From Alistipes sp. (lineage in GTDB: Bacteria > Bacteroidota > Bacteroidia > Bacteroidales > Rikenellaceae), in NCBI GenBank assembly GCA_029060215.1, contig JAIDUK010000018.1, positions 1 through 53,075 on the forward strand: a stretch of DNA of 53,075 bases. The letters run 5' to 3'. A model generated the notes under the pieces. The model searched no databases. It had not been told where the DNA came from and saw only the letters and a program-made list of their open reading frames with translations. The stretch's first letter is position 1. Each line of letters starts with the position of its first letter. The translations under genes and the position numbers were made by a program. Of this stretch, positions 9,821 to 19,700 are shown piece by piece.

Positions 9821-10059
9821 GTGGCGGTTGACCAATCGGTTTGGCAGCTGGAGTGGTGTCATTGCAAGCAAGTGCAAGAAGCGCCGGGAACGAGATAGCG
9901 ATGGTTGCAGGCAGTTCTACATCTTAGAATTGTATAAATATAAAATTGCGTATTTGTAGAAATACACAATTACATGCAAAATATTATATAAATAAATTAT
10001 TGCATAAACTCACAATAGAAACAACAAACAAAAGTTCACCAAGCCTTATCATTTACCAC

Positions 10060-10092
10060 AAAAAAACCGCACACCCCTTTCGAGGTGTGCGG
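10060..10092 (-). terminator. Rho-independent terminator of the PUL surface operon
   Basis: On the minus strand a perfect 9-bp stem CCGCACACC/GGTGTGCGG (10067-10075 with 10084-10092) is followed by a T-run (A-run 10059-10066 on the plus strand). It lies 72 bases beyond the stop of the last gene of the surface arm. Confidence 0.85.
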
Positions 10093-10163
10093 CCGGAAAA
10101 TCTGTCAAGAAACAGACTTCCTAAAAACACAGACAATATACCACTCTACGATAAAGAGAATAA

Positions 10164-11162
10164 TTAGTTGATGTCATTTTTGGTAATCAGCATACCAGCA
10201 CCGGGGGTCCAGTCCTTGGTGTAAGCGTTACCATCATAGGTCACGGTCTTCTTGAAAGCACCCAGACCGATGCGCTGCAAAGCCGTCAGAGGATTGCGCT
10301 CCGAAGCGATTCGCAGGTCATAGGTCATGATGGCACCATAACCGCCGTTAGCAGCTTTCTGTGCATTCGATTGAATCGTGCTCAGGCTCAAATAAGTAGA
10401 AGCGCTCCGCAGATTCAGTGCCATAGGCGACCACTGTGCATTGGTCACACCAGCAATGCTGGAAGAAGAAACAAAAGTAGACGCTCCAAAATTACCGGGA
10501 TATGCGAAGTCGATTTCAGCACCGGCGGCAGCGTTGATCTGTGAAGACAAATAATTGCCCCACTGGAATACCGTAATCAATTTGTCGTCACCGATCTTGG
10601 CGCGCAGGCTCGTAATGATCTTGCCAAATGAACCGCTGATAAGCGACGTCGAATAATCGGCATACTCATCGTCAAAACCGATGCCGTCGACACCGTAGTG
10701 GTTCACCACATAGGTCAGAATGTCGGTATAGATTTCTACCTGCGCATCCGTCAGGTTGGCGAAACCGATACCTGCATGGTCGCCCAGCATGGTCAGCACC
10801 ACTTTGATGCCTTTGGCCTGCAGCGGACGGATGTACTTGTCCACATCGTTCATGATGCAGGTCACGTTGTCGTTGAACCACACGGCGGGATCACCGTCAG
10901 CATCCTTGCGGATGTTGGGAGCAAAGATTTCTACGATGTCGAAGAATGCCTTGCCGTCCATCATGTACGAACCGGCATTCAGCGGGTTCGTATCGTTCAC
11001 TTCGATGTAGGCAACCACCTTGGGAGTTTTGTCGCCATAAGCACGAGTGACAGCTTCGGGCTGAGCCTCGATTGCGATTTCTTCGATTTCGTTGTTGCAA
11101 GCGGTGAACATGGCGCCAGTGGCCAGCAACATCATTGCGAAAGATTTAAATTGAGTTAACAT
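10164..11162 (-). CDS. GH18 endo-beta-N-acetylglucosaminidase, surface lipoprotein
   Basis: Family GH18 endo-glycosidases of this type cut between the two core GlcNAc residues of N-glycans and release the glycan from protein. The 332-residue product has a lipoprotein signal ending at Cys22 (MFTAC). The GH18 motif is VDGIGFDDEYADY, residues 158-170: Asp159, Asp164 and Glu166 hold the catalytic D-x-D-x-E end, as in EndoH/EndoF-type enzymes, while the middle Asp of DxxDxDxE is Gly162. The TIM-barrel length matches single-domain ENGases. It is the last gene of the sigma/SusC/SusD operon, 65 bases after an inactive-looking paralogue. By analogy with the Bacteroides thetaiotaomicron BT3983-BT3994 locus, high-mannose N-glycans are the likely substrate. 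Confidence 0.85.
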   Translation of the reverse strand: MLTQFKSFAMMLLATGAMFTACNNEIEEIAIEAQPEAVTRAYGDKTPKVVAYIEVNDTNPLNAGSYMMDGKAFFDIVEIFAPNIRKDADGDPAVWFNDNVTCIMNDVDKYIRPLQAKGIKVVLTMLGDHAGIGFANLTDAQVEIYTDILTYVVNHYGVDGIGFDDEYADYSTSLISGSFGKIITSLRAKIGDDKLITVFQWGNYLSSQINAAAGAEIDFAYPGNFGASTFVSSSSIAGVTNAQWSPMALNLRSASTYLSLSTIQSNAQKAANGGYGAIMTYDLRIASERNPLTALQRIGLGAFKKTVTYDGNAYTKDWTPGAGMLITKNDIN

Positions 11163-11227
11163 AATGAAAAAAGTTTGAGTGATTAAAAAAATGAAAGTAG
11201 AGAGGTGTATATCTCTGTGTTTGTTTC

Positions 11228-12823
11228 TTATTCCCAGTCTTTTTTGAATCCATTGTATTTTCCGGCCATTTCATCCGGATGGGATAAAGTCAGAGAAGGT
11301 GTCAACATATATTCCATAAAAACAAACCCTTGAAAGAAATTTTCCCAAGCATTTCCAACTGCAAATTGCGCAACGCCTTCATATTGGTCTTGAGTATTAG
11401 TAATCAAATCGTTGAATACAAGAATATTATTGGTTTGTTTCCCGTCCAGCACCCACGACATCAGGTCCGTCTGCTCTTGCATTGCTTGGTCGAAATTATC
11501 GTCGTTGACAGCTCTAAACGGAATACCCACGATTCCGTACTTCTCGCGCGTGAATCCGGCAATCGGCTTGCGGGGATATTTGGTCGAAACATAATTGCCG
11601 CCCTGATCCCAAGGATCGACGATATTGATACCCTCGCTATTGCTCATATATCCCGACCACGCATAGTCGATGTACTCGCCGACGGCGATACCTCCGGTGG
11701 CTTCCGTATCCCAGAAGTATTCGGTAGGTTCTTCGTGGTCGGTAACCGTCAGCAGTTTGTCGCTACCCAACCCTTCGCGCAGGGCCTTGATAAGTTTGGG
11801 ATAGGAAGTGGTGTTCATGGCAGGCATCCCCTCCTTGCCGTAACCCGAATTGCGGTCCCACAGATTGATGCCGTCAATAGGATAGTTGTCGACCACGGCC
11901 TTGACCTGCGACACGAAATCGGCAATCTGTGCATCGGTGAGGTTGCAGAAGCCGAGCCCCGAGCCGTTACCTTCGAGACTGAGACACACTTTGCGGCCCT
12001 TGTCCTGCAAGGGACGGATATATTTATCGGCCTGATCGAGAACCCACCGAATGTCCGAATTGAGCAGCAGCATAGCACGGCCCGAAGTTTCGTCGAGCCC
12101 AATCTGCACGGTACGCAGATTGACAATATTGAAATAAGAGTGCGTCCATTCGATGTCGAATGTCTCCAGCATATCCATTTTCTCGGCCGTCACTACGTCG
12201 ACAAGCAACGGCTGGTATTCCTTTGTATTGAGATAGACCACCGACAAGCCCAGTTCGGTGTCTACGGGATAATCGTCCTTGTAGGGAGTGCGGACCGAAA
12301 CCAGATAATAAAGCGTACGGTTTTCGGGCGCAAGCTCCATGTTTTCTGCACTGATGGAGACAGGCAGCAAATAAGTTCCGCCAGCAACACCTACAGGAGA
12401 AATTGAAACTGAAATCAAAGCCGAACGCTTTGTTCCGGTCTCGATAGTCATATGGCCCTCGTCGGAAATAGTTGCTGTACCCGGGAATAACGCAAAATTG
12501 GTATCATGCGCTTTATTCCATTCGTCTACTTTTTCTGCATCGACGGCGGCAGTGACGCTGAAAGAATTTTCAGCTTCGCGAGTTTGTAAGCAATATAACT
12601 TATTGGAAACAGGAATCGTCGCACCCTCTGTGAATGAGATCGCAACCTGTTTTTGTGCGGAACTGGCACTGCGCAGCGAAACGTAAGTATTCTTCAGTGT
12701 CTCCCTGTCGGGCAGCTTGCCGCCCTCGGTCTCGATGGTGTCGGAATCGCAGGCCGCAAGACCCGCGCAGGCCGCCATGCACAGAAGCGCTGCGAATGTG
12801 TGTTTGAGATTCATGGTTTTCAT
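11228..12823 (-). CDS. DUF1735 + GH18-like lipoprotein, probably non-catalytic glycan-binding
   Basis: The 531-residue product has a lipoprotein signal with Cys25 (GLAAC), an N-terminal DUF1735-type beta-sandwich (about residues 35-180) and a GH18-like barrel (about 195-520). The barrel segment equivalent to the catalytic motif reads IDGINLWDRNS (316-326): the position of the assisting Asp is Trp322 and that of the acid Glu is Arg324, so hydrolysis by the GH18 mechanism should be impossible. The flanking segments (DKYIRPLQDKGRKV, NLTDAQI) closely parallel the active neighbour (DKYIRPLQAKGIKV, NLTDAQV), which points to gene duplication. The likely role is glycan binding at the cell surface. 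It starts 5 bases after the upstream gene. Confidence 0.8.
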   Translation of the reverse strand: MKTMNLKHTFAALLCMAACAGLAACDSDTIETEGGKLPDRETLKNTYVSLRSASSAQKQVAISFTEGATIPVSNKLYCLQTREAENSFSVTAAVDAEKVDEWNKAHDTNFALFPGTATISDEGHMTIETGTKRSALISVSISPVGVAGGTYLLPVSISAENMELAPENRTLYYLVSVRTPYKDDYPVDTELGLSVVYLNTKEYQPLLVDVVTAEKMDMLETFDIEWTHSYFNIVNLRTVQIGLDETSGRAMLLLNSDIRWVLDQADKYIRPLQDKGRKVCLSLEGNGSGLGFCNLTDAQIADFVSQVKAVVDNYPIDGINLWDRNSGYGKEGMPAMNTTSYPKLIKALREGLGSDKLLTVTDHEEPTEYFWDTEATGGIAVGEYIDYAWSGYMSNSEGINIVDPWDQGGNYVSTKYPRKPIAGFTREKYGIVGIPFRAVNDDNFDQAMQEQTDLMSWVLDGKQTNNILVFNDLITNTQDQYEGVAQFAVGNAWENFFQGFVFMEYMLTPSLTLSHPDEMAGKYNGFKKDWE

Positions 12824-12828
12824 AGTTT

Positions 12829-14184
12829 TTATTCCTCAGACTTGTTGATTACGGGAATTTCGATACCGCCGGGCCACACGATGTCGCTCTTGGCGACCCC
12901 GTCGTTGCCGTAGCGCGAATAATCCTTGACGATGTTGCCTTTGGCGTCGTTGAACTTCCAATAGCCCAGCAATGCGGGGTCGTCCTTGGGGTTCTCGACG
13001 TCGTACATGCACTCCCAGATCTGCTCGGGGGTGCGGGCCACCGACCACACGCGCGCCTCGGCGATCTTGCCGTTGAGGGGGCGATAGTCGTCGTAGGAAC
13101 GGCCGATGAAGAACTGGTAGGCATCGCCGAGCGAGTTGTAGCCCTTGTCCTCGAAAGGCTTCTTGTCGGCCTCGGCCGCAGTCTCCCACAGGTTGTAGAG
13201 CGCACGCATGGCGAGGTTGATGCGGTTGCTTTCGTCCTGCATCGAGATACCCACGCCGGTGGTCTCGCTCTGAATCTTGCCGTCGACATAGATACGCACG
13301 GTGCGGGTGGCCTGATCGTAGGTGCAAGCCACGTGGTACCAACGTCCGGCTTCGAGCTTCTTGGCGGCGTCGCTGCCGGGGAACTTGCCGAAGAGCGAAC
13401 CCGAACCCGAACCGTCGAACTGCAACTGCTCGCGCTCGAAATTGGTGTCGCCGATACGCAGCAACAGATACTGCTCGACGCCCATGACGGACGAAATATT
13501 GACGGGACTGCCCTGCGTATTGAGCTTCACGAAATCGTCGATATAGATCAACGCCTCGTAGGTCACGGCAGTAAGGCCGTTGAAGACCATGCTGTTGTCC
13601 GAAGCCTTGTCGAGGGTCGGGAACTCGATCCAGTTGTCGGCGAGCTGTGCGGCGACGGTGATGGCCGACGAACGCTTGACGACGTAATAGACGACGTCCG
13701 AACCGCTCAACGGAGCGACCGACGACGCGGCGATGCGCACGGGCACGAGGTAGGTGGCATCGATGGGCAGCGCCCCGGTCTGCTCCTCGCCCTCGCCCAA
13801 CAACTCCGAAAGCCGGAGCGTCACCACGTCCGAGACGGTCTTGCCGGCCGGAACGACGACCTTCTCGGCCGAAAGGGCGTAGTACTGCGCGTCGAGCATG
13901 GGCCATTCGGTGCCGTAACGGGCATTGTAAACGCCCACGAGCGACGCATCGACGGCGAGGGTCGCCTCGATGTCGCGGTCGGCCGGATAGGCCAAAGTCA
14001 CCTGCAAGGGCTTCTCCACCTCGGGAGTGATGTTGTTGAAGGTCGTAAGCTGGACCTCCGAAGTCTTCGCCACGTCGAGATAAACGACGTTGTCGAACTT
14101 CTTGTCGCTCTGGTCGTACTTGTCGCACGCGACGAACGCGAGGGCGGCGAAGACGACGAACGCATAGGAATGGAATCTTCTCAT
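12829..14184 (-). CDS. DUF1735 + LamG-type lipoprotein, surface glycan-binding protein
   Basis: The 451-residue product begins with a lipoprotein signal, Cys20 in ALAFVAC. An N-terminal DUF1735-like domain (about 25-165; LPIDATYLVPVRI) is followed by a concanavalin/LamG-like jelly roll (about 175-440) with RWYHVACTYD, RIYVDGK, GKIAEARVWSVARTP and LLGYWKFNDAKGN. These are typical of laminin-G/pentraxin folds that bind sugars. Start chosen at the ATG at 14184, which opens directly into the signal peptide; the longer open frame upstream runs through the preceding gene in another frame. No catalytic residues are apparent. It sits between SusD-side and GH18 genes in a tight operon, so a role in holding glycoprotein at the surface is likely. 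Confidence 0.8.
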   Translation of the reverse strand: MRRFHSYAFVVFAALAFVACDKYDQSDKKFDNVVYLDVAKTSEVQLTTFNNITPEVEKPLQVTLAYPADRDIEATLAVDASLVGVYNARYGTEWPMLDAQYYALSAEKVVVPAGKTVSDVVTLRLSELLGEGEEQTGALPIDATYLVPVRIAASSVAPLSGSDVVYYVVKRSSAITVAAQLADNWIEFPTLDKASDNSMVFNGLTAVTYEALIYIDDFVKLNTQGSPVNISSVMGVEQYLLLRIGDTNFEREQLQFDGSGSGSLFGKFPGSDAAKKLEAGRWYHVACTYDQATRTVRIYVDGKIQSETTGVGISMQDESNRINLAMRALYNLWETAAEADKKPFEDKGYNSLGDAYQFFIGRSYDDYRPLNGKIAEARVWSVARTPEQIWECMYDVENPKDDPALLGYWKFNDAKGNIVKDYSRYGNDGVAKSDIVWPGGIEIPVINKSEE

Positions 14185-14192
14185 GGCAATTG

Positions 14193-15119
14193 TTATTTTG
14201 AAGGATTCAACGTCTGAACGGCCTGACGGATGTTCAGGTAGTTCATCTCCGAATGATAATAATCTTTGCCGATGTCGTAGACGCCCAGTCCGCCCAACGG
14301 ACCGAACTCGACGACGCGGCGCGTCATCTCGACGACAGCGGCATGCTCCGTACGGTCTTCGTCGTAGAGCGGAGCGGAAGCCCCGGCGGCGAGGAGCAGC
14401 TTTCGGGCCGGAACGGCGGCATAATCCAACGCGTTGATGACCTTGAACTTGACATCCTGCGCATGCTGCGTACGCTCGGTGTCGAGCACGAAGTAATCGA
14501 CCTTGTCGCGGTCGTCGGCAGCCACGAAGAGCGGGTTGCCCTCGAAGACGAGCAGCTGACCCTCGCCCTTGGCGGCCGAGAACTTGCCCACGAGCAATGC
14601 GGCCGCGGCCTGCGCTGCGGCATCGCCGACGCGGGGAGTGCCGGTGAACGCGAAGCCGTCGAGACCCTCGGCACGCACCAGAGCGATGGCCTTGTCGATG
14701 CAAGCCTCGAGCACGGCGGCGTCGGCCAACTCCTCGGCACGCCCGGCATAATCGAGATGGCAGAGCACCTTGGTGCCTTTCTCACGCATGACGGCCATGT
14801 CCTCGCGGTCGAACTCGGAGAAATTGTCGGCGTTCGTCAACGACACGATGTCGAGCGAATCGGGCAGACAACGCATGTAATCCTGCTCGCTGCCGGACTT
14901 CTCGGGCGAATTGTAGAGCTGGGCATAGACGATGAAATGCTCCGACTGCTTGTAGGCCCTGAGCGCCGCAGTATAATCGGCCCACAAAGCCGGATCCTGC
15001 TCCCACGGCTTGCGAACGCTGCTCTTCAAACCCTCGGTCTCCGTCCAATCGCTGCACGAAGCCAAACCGAAAGCTGCGAGAAGAACCGCGAACAACGAAA
15101 TGATTCTATAGTTTCTCAT
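14193..15119 (-). CDS. Degenerate GH18-fold lipoprotein, likely surface glycan-binding
   Basis: The 308-residue product has a lipoprotein signal with Cys22 (GLASC). The rest resembles a GH18 TIM barrel: FIVYAQLYN early, GTKVLCHLDYAG in the middle, and LDGFAFTGTP where active GH18 proteins carry DxxDxDxE. Only the first Asp of that motif survives, so no GH18 catalysis is expected. It lies 5 bases after susD and 8 bases before the LamG gene, the place where Bacteroides N-glycan loci often encode surface glycan-binding proteins. Assignment to the GH18 fold rests on pattern similarity and context. It could also be a diverged binding protein of unrelated barrel type. Confidence 0.65.
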   Translation of the reverse strand: MRNYRIISLFAVLLAAFGLASCSDWTETEGLKSSVRKPWEQDPALWADYTAALRAYKQSEHFIVYAQLYNSPEKSGSEQDYMRCLPDSLDIVSLTNADNFSEFDREDMAVMREKGTKVLCHLDYAGRAEELADAAVLEACIDKAIALVRAEGLDGFAFTGTPRVGDAAAQAAAALLVGKFSAAKGEGQLLVFEGNPLFVAADDRDKVDYFVLDTERTQHAQDVKFKVINALDYAAVPARKLLLAAGASAPLYDEDRTEHAAVVEMTRRVVEFGPLGGLGVYDIGKDYYHSEMNYLNIRQAVQTLNPSK

Positions 15120-15124
15120 AGCGA

Positions 15125-16714
15125 TTAATTGTTATAAGGTTTGCAATCCCACCAAACGCGGGTACCCATGATGTCGCCCTTGCGCGAACCCTGCGTCTCG
15201 GAATCGAGCAGCTGGATGGCCGACTGAAGGTTGGCGTTGTTGCGCTGGTACTCTTCGACGGGATAGGGCAGGCGCCGTGCGCCGTGCGCCAGATCGACCG
15301 TACCGCCCGACTTGTTCTCGACGGCAGGCAGCAGACGCGGATAACCCGTGCGGCGGTACTCGGACCATGCCTCGACGCCCAACGGGAAGATGGCGATCCA
15401 TTTCTGGGTGATGATGCGCTCCAGATTGCGTTCGCGGATGGCGTCGGCATCGTCTTCCTCGCCGGCGGTCTCCCAAGCCACGGTGATCTGGCTCTGACGC
15501 AGCGAAACGCTATGGGCGCTCAACGGGTCGGAATAAGGCGCGGGCTTGGATTCCGTATCGGCAAGATAGGCATCGGCCCCCGCGGCTCCGCGCTCCTCGA
15601 ACGACAGGCGCACGCCCTCTTCGTAGAGCGACCGGGCCGTTTCGGCCGAACCCCAGCGCAACTCGTACTCGGCGCGCAGGAAAGCCGTTTCGGCGGCGTT
15701 GAGCCACATATAGGGGGTCGCCGAGGTGACGATCATGTTGGAATACTTGTTGACGGCGGCCGATTTGCTCGTTACGTCGATGCCGATGCGGATGCCGACG
15801 AACTTGCCGTTGTCGTTGGGCAGGAACATCTTCTCCAGACGCGGGTCGTTGTAACCCGTCATGTAGCAAAGGATGTCGGCACCCACGCGATGGTCGCCCC
15901 AATCGTTGTAGATCAACGTGGTGCGGTTCTCGGCAGCGTGCATGGCGGCGTTGTCGGCGTTGGCCGTGATGACGCCCCCAGCGATGGCTTCCGAAGCCTT
16001 GGTGCGAGCCGCAGCTTCGTCGACATACGACATGCGCATGGCCATGCGGAGCTTCAGCGAATTGGCATATTTGACCCATTGGGCGATGTTGCCGTAGTAG
16101 ACGGCATCGTAGCGGTTCCAAGCCTCGGCCGGAAGCGTCGTGTTGCGGCCCAGCGCTTCGATGGCGGCATCCAGTTCCTCGAACATCTTGGCGTAGACGT
16201 CTTTCTGGGCGTCGTACACGACGGTGATCGATTCATTGTTCTCCAGATTCGAGTAGGGAATCGGGCCGTAGCTGTCGGTCACGCGATGCATGATCGCCAC
16301 GCGCAGCAGCTTGGCGAAAGCGATGGCCACCTCGTCTTCCGTGCCGTTCACAATGCCGCGATAAGGCGTGTAGGTCTCGGTGATGACGTTGGCGAAGGGC
16401 CACTTGCGCCAGTCGGCCGACGGGTTGAAAGTCTCGAACTTCGTGCGCCACGTGTCGACCGTCGCGCCGATATAACCGCCGAACGGTCCGCCCGAAAGCG
16501 ATTCGTTGAACTGGTACATGTGTTCCTGCACCGGCACCACCAGACTTTGCAGGGCCTTGACCTTGGTGCCGGTCTTGTAGTTCATCACGTCCATCTCTTC
16601 GTCCGTGACTTGGTTGGGGTTGCGGTTCATGTCTTCGAAGTCGCCCGTACAACCCGCCGTGAGCAGCACTACCGAAAGCAGCAGTAGCTGCATGTATTGA
16701 TTCATCTTTTTCAT
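15125..16714 (-). CDS. SusD/RagB-family glycan-binding lipoprotein
   Basis: SusD proteins sit on the outer face of the outer membrane and form a lid over the SusC channel, capturing oligosaccharides. The 529-residue product has lipoprotein Cys22 (LLTAGC) followed by the usual SusD-type GDFEDMNRNPNQ segment, TPR-like helices (RVTDSYGPIPYSN, AIAFAKLLRVAIMHRV) and the C-terminal TGYPRLLPA and RLPYPVEEYQRN. It matches the SusD-like_2/SusD-homologue group in length. It starts 12 bases after the susC stop and is co-transcribed with it. Context implies N-glycan oligosaccharides as ligand. Confidence 0.93.
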   Translation of the reverse strand: MKKMNQYMQLLLLSVVLLTAGCTGDFEDMNRNPNQVTDEEMDVMNYKTGTKVKALQSLVVPVQEHMYQFNESLSGGPFGGYIGATVDTWRTKFETFNPSADWRKWPFANVITETYTPYRGIVNGTEDEVAIAFAKLLRVAIMHRVTDSYGPIPYSNLENNESITVVYDAQKDVYAKMFEELDAAIEALGRNTTLPAEAWNRYDAVYYGNIAQWVKYANSLKLRMAMRMSYVDEAAARTKASEAIAGGVITANADNAAMHAAENRTTLIYNDWGDHRVGADILCYMTGYNDPRLEKMFLPNDNGKFVGIRIGIDVTSKSAAVNKYSNMIVTSATPYMWLNAAETAFLRAEYELRWGSAETARSLYEEGVRLSFEERGAAGADAYLADTESKPAPYSDPLSAHSVSLRQSQITVAWETAGEEDDADAIRERNLERIITQKWIAIFPLGVEAWSEYRRTGYPRLLPAVENKSGGTVDLAHGARRLPYPVEEYQRNNANLQSAIQLLDSETQGSRKGDIMGTRVWWDCKPYNN

Positions 16715-16726
16715 GCTGTTCCTGTT

Positions 16727-19700
16727 TTAGAATTCAAATTTCACGTTGAAGCCCAAGCTCCGCAGCGACGGCATCATGAAGTAGTCGATGCCCTGATAGC
16801 TCAGGCCGGTCGATGCCACGGCTTCGGGGTCGAACGGAGCCTTGCAGTAGATCATCCACAGGTTGCGGCCCACGAACGATACGGTCAGCCCCATCTTGTC
16901 GCGGAACCACTTGCGCGGCAGCGTGTAGCCCAGCGAAAGCTCCTGCAAGCGGAAGTTCGTGGCCGAGTAGGTGTAGTACTGCGGCAGACCCGACTGCGAG
17001 CCGATGGCTTGGAACCACTTCTGCGCATCGACCATCTCGCGGCCGTTGATCATCACGCCCCCGGCGTCGCGGGCTGCGGCCGAAGCCTCCGATACGCCGT
17101 AGAGGTCCATATTGGCTTGCGTGGCCGAGTAGCAGATGCCGCCGATGCGGCCCGTGAAAAGGATCGAAAGATTCAGCCCCTTGTAGCGGAAATCGTTGCG
17201 CCATGCGAGGTTGTATTTCGGGAAGACGCTGCCCAGATAGATCTCTCCGCCGTCGTCGGTCAACAGAAGATTGCCGCCGTTGTCCACCTCCACATAGCCG
17301 TTGTCGTTGTAGCGCAGGTTCGACGTCGTGTAGAGGTCGCCCAACGTGCCGCCTTGTTTGAGGATATACTTGGCTTTACCCAGACCCTTGATGTCGAGAG
17401 CGTTCAGGTCGAGCGGCTCGCCCGTCACCGGGTTGAGCGCGTTGGCTGCGAGTTCGCGGATTTCGTTCTTGTTCCACGAGAAGGTGAAGTTCGACGACCA
17501 GCCGAAGCCGCGCCATTGGTTCGAGTAGCCGAGCGAAAGTTCGACACCCGTATTGCGCACGTTGCCCGTTTGCAGATAGATCGTCGTGTAGGACGACGAG
17601 GGCGGCAGCGCCGGGTCGAAGGTCTGGTTGTAGGTGTCGGCCATGTACCACGAAGCGCTCAGGCTGATGTGGTTCCACAGCCGTGCGTCGATACCCACTT
17701 CGTAGGTCTTGGTGCGTTCGGGCTTCAGGTCGCCAATCGGATAGTGGGTCTTGTCTTTCCACACCTTGTTGGTCGCATCGTATTCGTAGGTGGGGCACGT
17801 CAGATGGCGCGGGAACGGCATGCCCACCGAGGCCAGCGAGGCGCGGATCTTCAGATAGGAAAGCGCATTGCCCATGTCCCACAGCGAAGTGGGCACCCAC
17901 GATACGCCCACCGAGGGATAGAAGAACGACGACGACGAGGATCCGGCGATCTGCGATGCCCAGTCGTTGCGGCCCGTCACGGTCAAGTAGAGCATCTGTT
18001 TCCAGCCCACTTCGACCGATGCGAAGATCGACTGCGTCTGATCGCGCCAGCCCGATTTCTCGGCCCGTTTTTTCGCATCGTCGAGGTCGAATACGTTGAA
18101 GATGTTCGGCAGGCCGTTCTCCTGAATCGGACCCCGATACGACAGTTCGTCGGTCTTGATGTTGTTGATCGAGGCTCCGAGGTTGGCGTTGAGCGACCAG
18201 TCTCTGCCGAAGGTCTTGTTGATGTTCAGCATGGCATCGGCATAGGTCTGCGTGTCGTAGCCGCGGGCTTCGGTGTAGTGGCCGTTGCGGCCGCCGTCGG
18301 TGATGGTGGTATTCGACGTGGCGTAGAGTTTCTGCGTGTAGAGCGAGTTCGCATTGTCCAGACGCACACGGCCCGAAACGCTCAGCCACGGCAGTATGTC
18401 ATAGCTTGCCGCAAACGACAGCATGTAGCGTTTCTTGTCCGTGTTGCGCAGGTTGCGATGGGCGATCCAGTAGGGGTTCTGCATGCGCAGGTCGCCGCCT
18501 TCCATGTCGGCCGACCAGAATTGTTCCATCAGCTTCGTGCCGGGGTTGTAGCGCTCGAATGCCTTGTAAAGGCCGAAATTCTCGCCGCGGGGGAACAGAT
18601 AGGCCGGCACCAGCGGGTTCGAGTATACGCCCTGATTGGTCATGTTCTGGTCTTTCTGATAGATGTAGCTGGCCGAGGCGTCCAGACGCAGTTTGTCTTT
18701 CAGAAAGTACGACGTGTTGCGGAACGTGAAGTTGTAGCGGTCGTATTCGTTGTTGGGGATGATCCCGTCCGAGTTGACCGCCGCAGCCGAAAAATAGGTC
18801 TGGTTTCTGTCCGTTCCGCCCGACACGGTCACCGCGTTCGTGTAGACGTGGCCCGTCTCGAAGAAGTCGTTGGGCGTATAGCCGTAGTTGGCCGTCGGAC
18901 GCAGGCGTTCGCCCCAGCTGTAGATGCCCGATCCCAAGCGGTTGCCGTTCAGGCCCGTGCCGTAGCGGTTCTGGAATTCGGGCAGCACGAACGGATTCAG
19001 GAATTCCGTGTTGCTCGACAGCGTCACCTTCAGGCTTCCGGCCTGCCCCTTCTTGGTGGTGATCATCACCGCTCCGTTGGCCGCTTCCGAGCCATAGAGG
19101 GCCGCAGCCGTCGCACCGTTGAGCACCGTCATCGATTCGATGTCCTCGGGGTTGATGTCGGCTATGGATTCCGTCGCGCCGCGCGAATCGAATTCCGTTC
19201 CGCCGCCGCCACCGAAATTGTGCATCGGAATACCGTCGATCACATAGAGGGCGTTGGACGATTGCGAGATCGATTTGTTGCCTCGCAGCACTACTTTCGA
19301 GGCTCCGCCCACGCCCGACGACGAGGTGTTGATCGTCAGACCGGCCACCTTGCCCATCAGCGAGTTGACGAAGTTGGCATCCTTGACGGTAGTGATGTCG
19401 TCGGCCGACACTTGCTGGACATTGTATGCCACGGCTTTTTCGGAGCGTTTGATGCCCAGCGCCGTCACCACCACCTGTTCGATTTCCGACGCCGCTTCCT
19501 TGAGTACGATGGCGAACGTCGTGCGGTTTCCGACCGCCACGTTCACGGTTTCATACCCCAGACAGCCGATTTCCAGCACTTTCTGTGCTGCGGGAGGGGG
19601 TACTTGAAGCGTGAAGGAGCCGGTCGCGTCGGTAGATGCTCCGAGCGTCGAGCCTTTCACGATCACCGTGGCGCCCACCACAGGCAAGCCGTTTTCGTCG

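Larger units (their letters stand above)
9769..10163. other. Intergenic region between convergent transcripts
   Basis: This 395-base region between the plus-strand peptidase and the minus-strand GH18 gene contains a plus-strand terminator (9793-9820) and a minus-strand terminator (10060-10092). The 240 bases between them are AT-rich (notably 9925-10060). I see no gene, repeat or promoter there. Confidence 0.7.

Noticed and set aside
9946..10167. Small plus-strand open frame of 73 aa
   Set aside because: It lies in AT-rich sequence, crosses the minus-strand terminator hairpin and has no family likeness.
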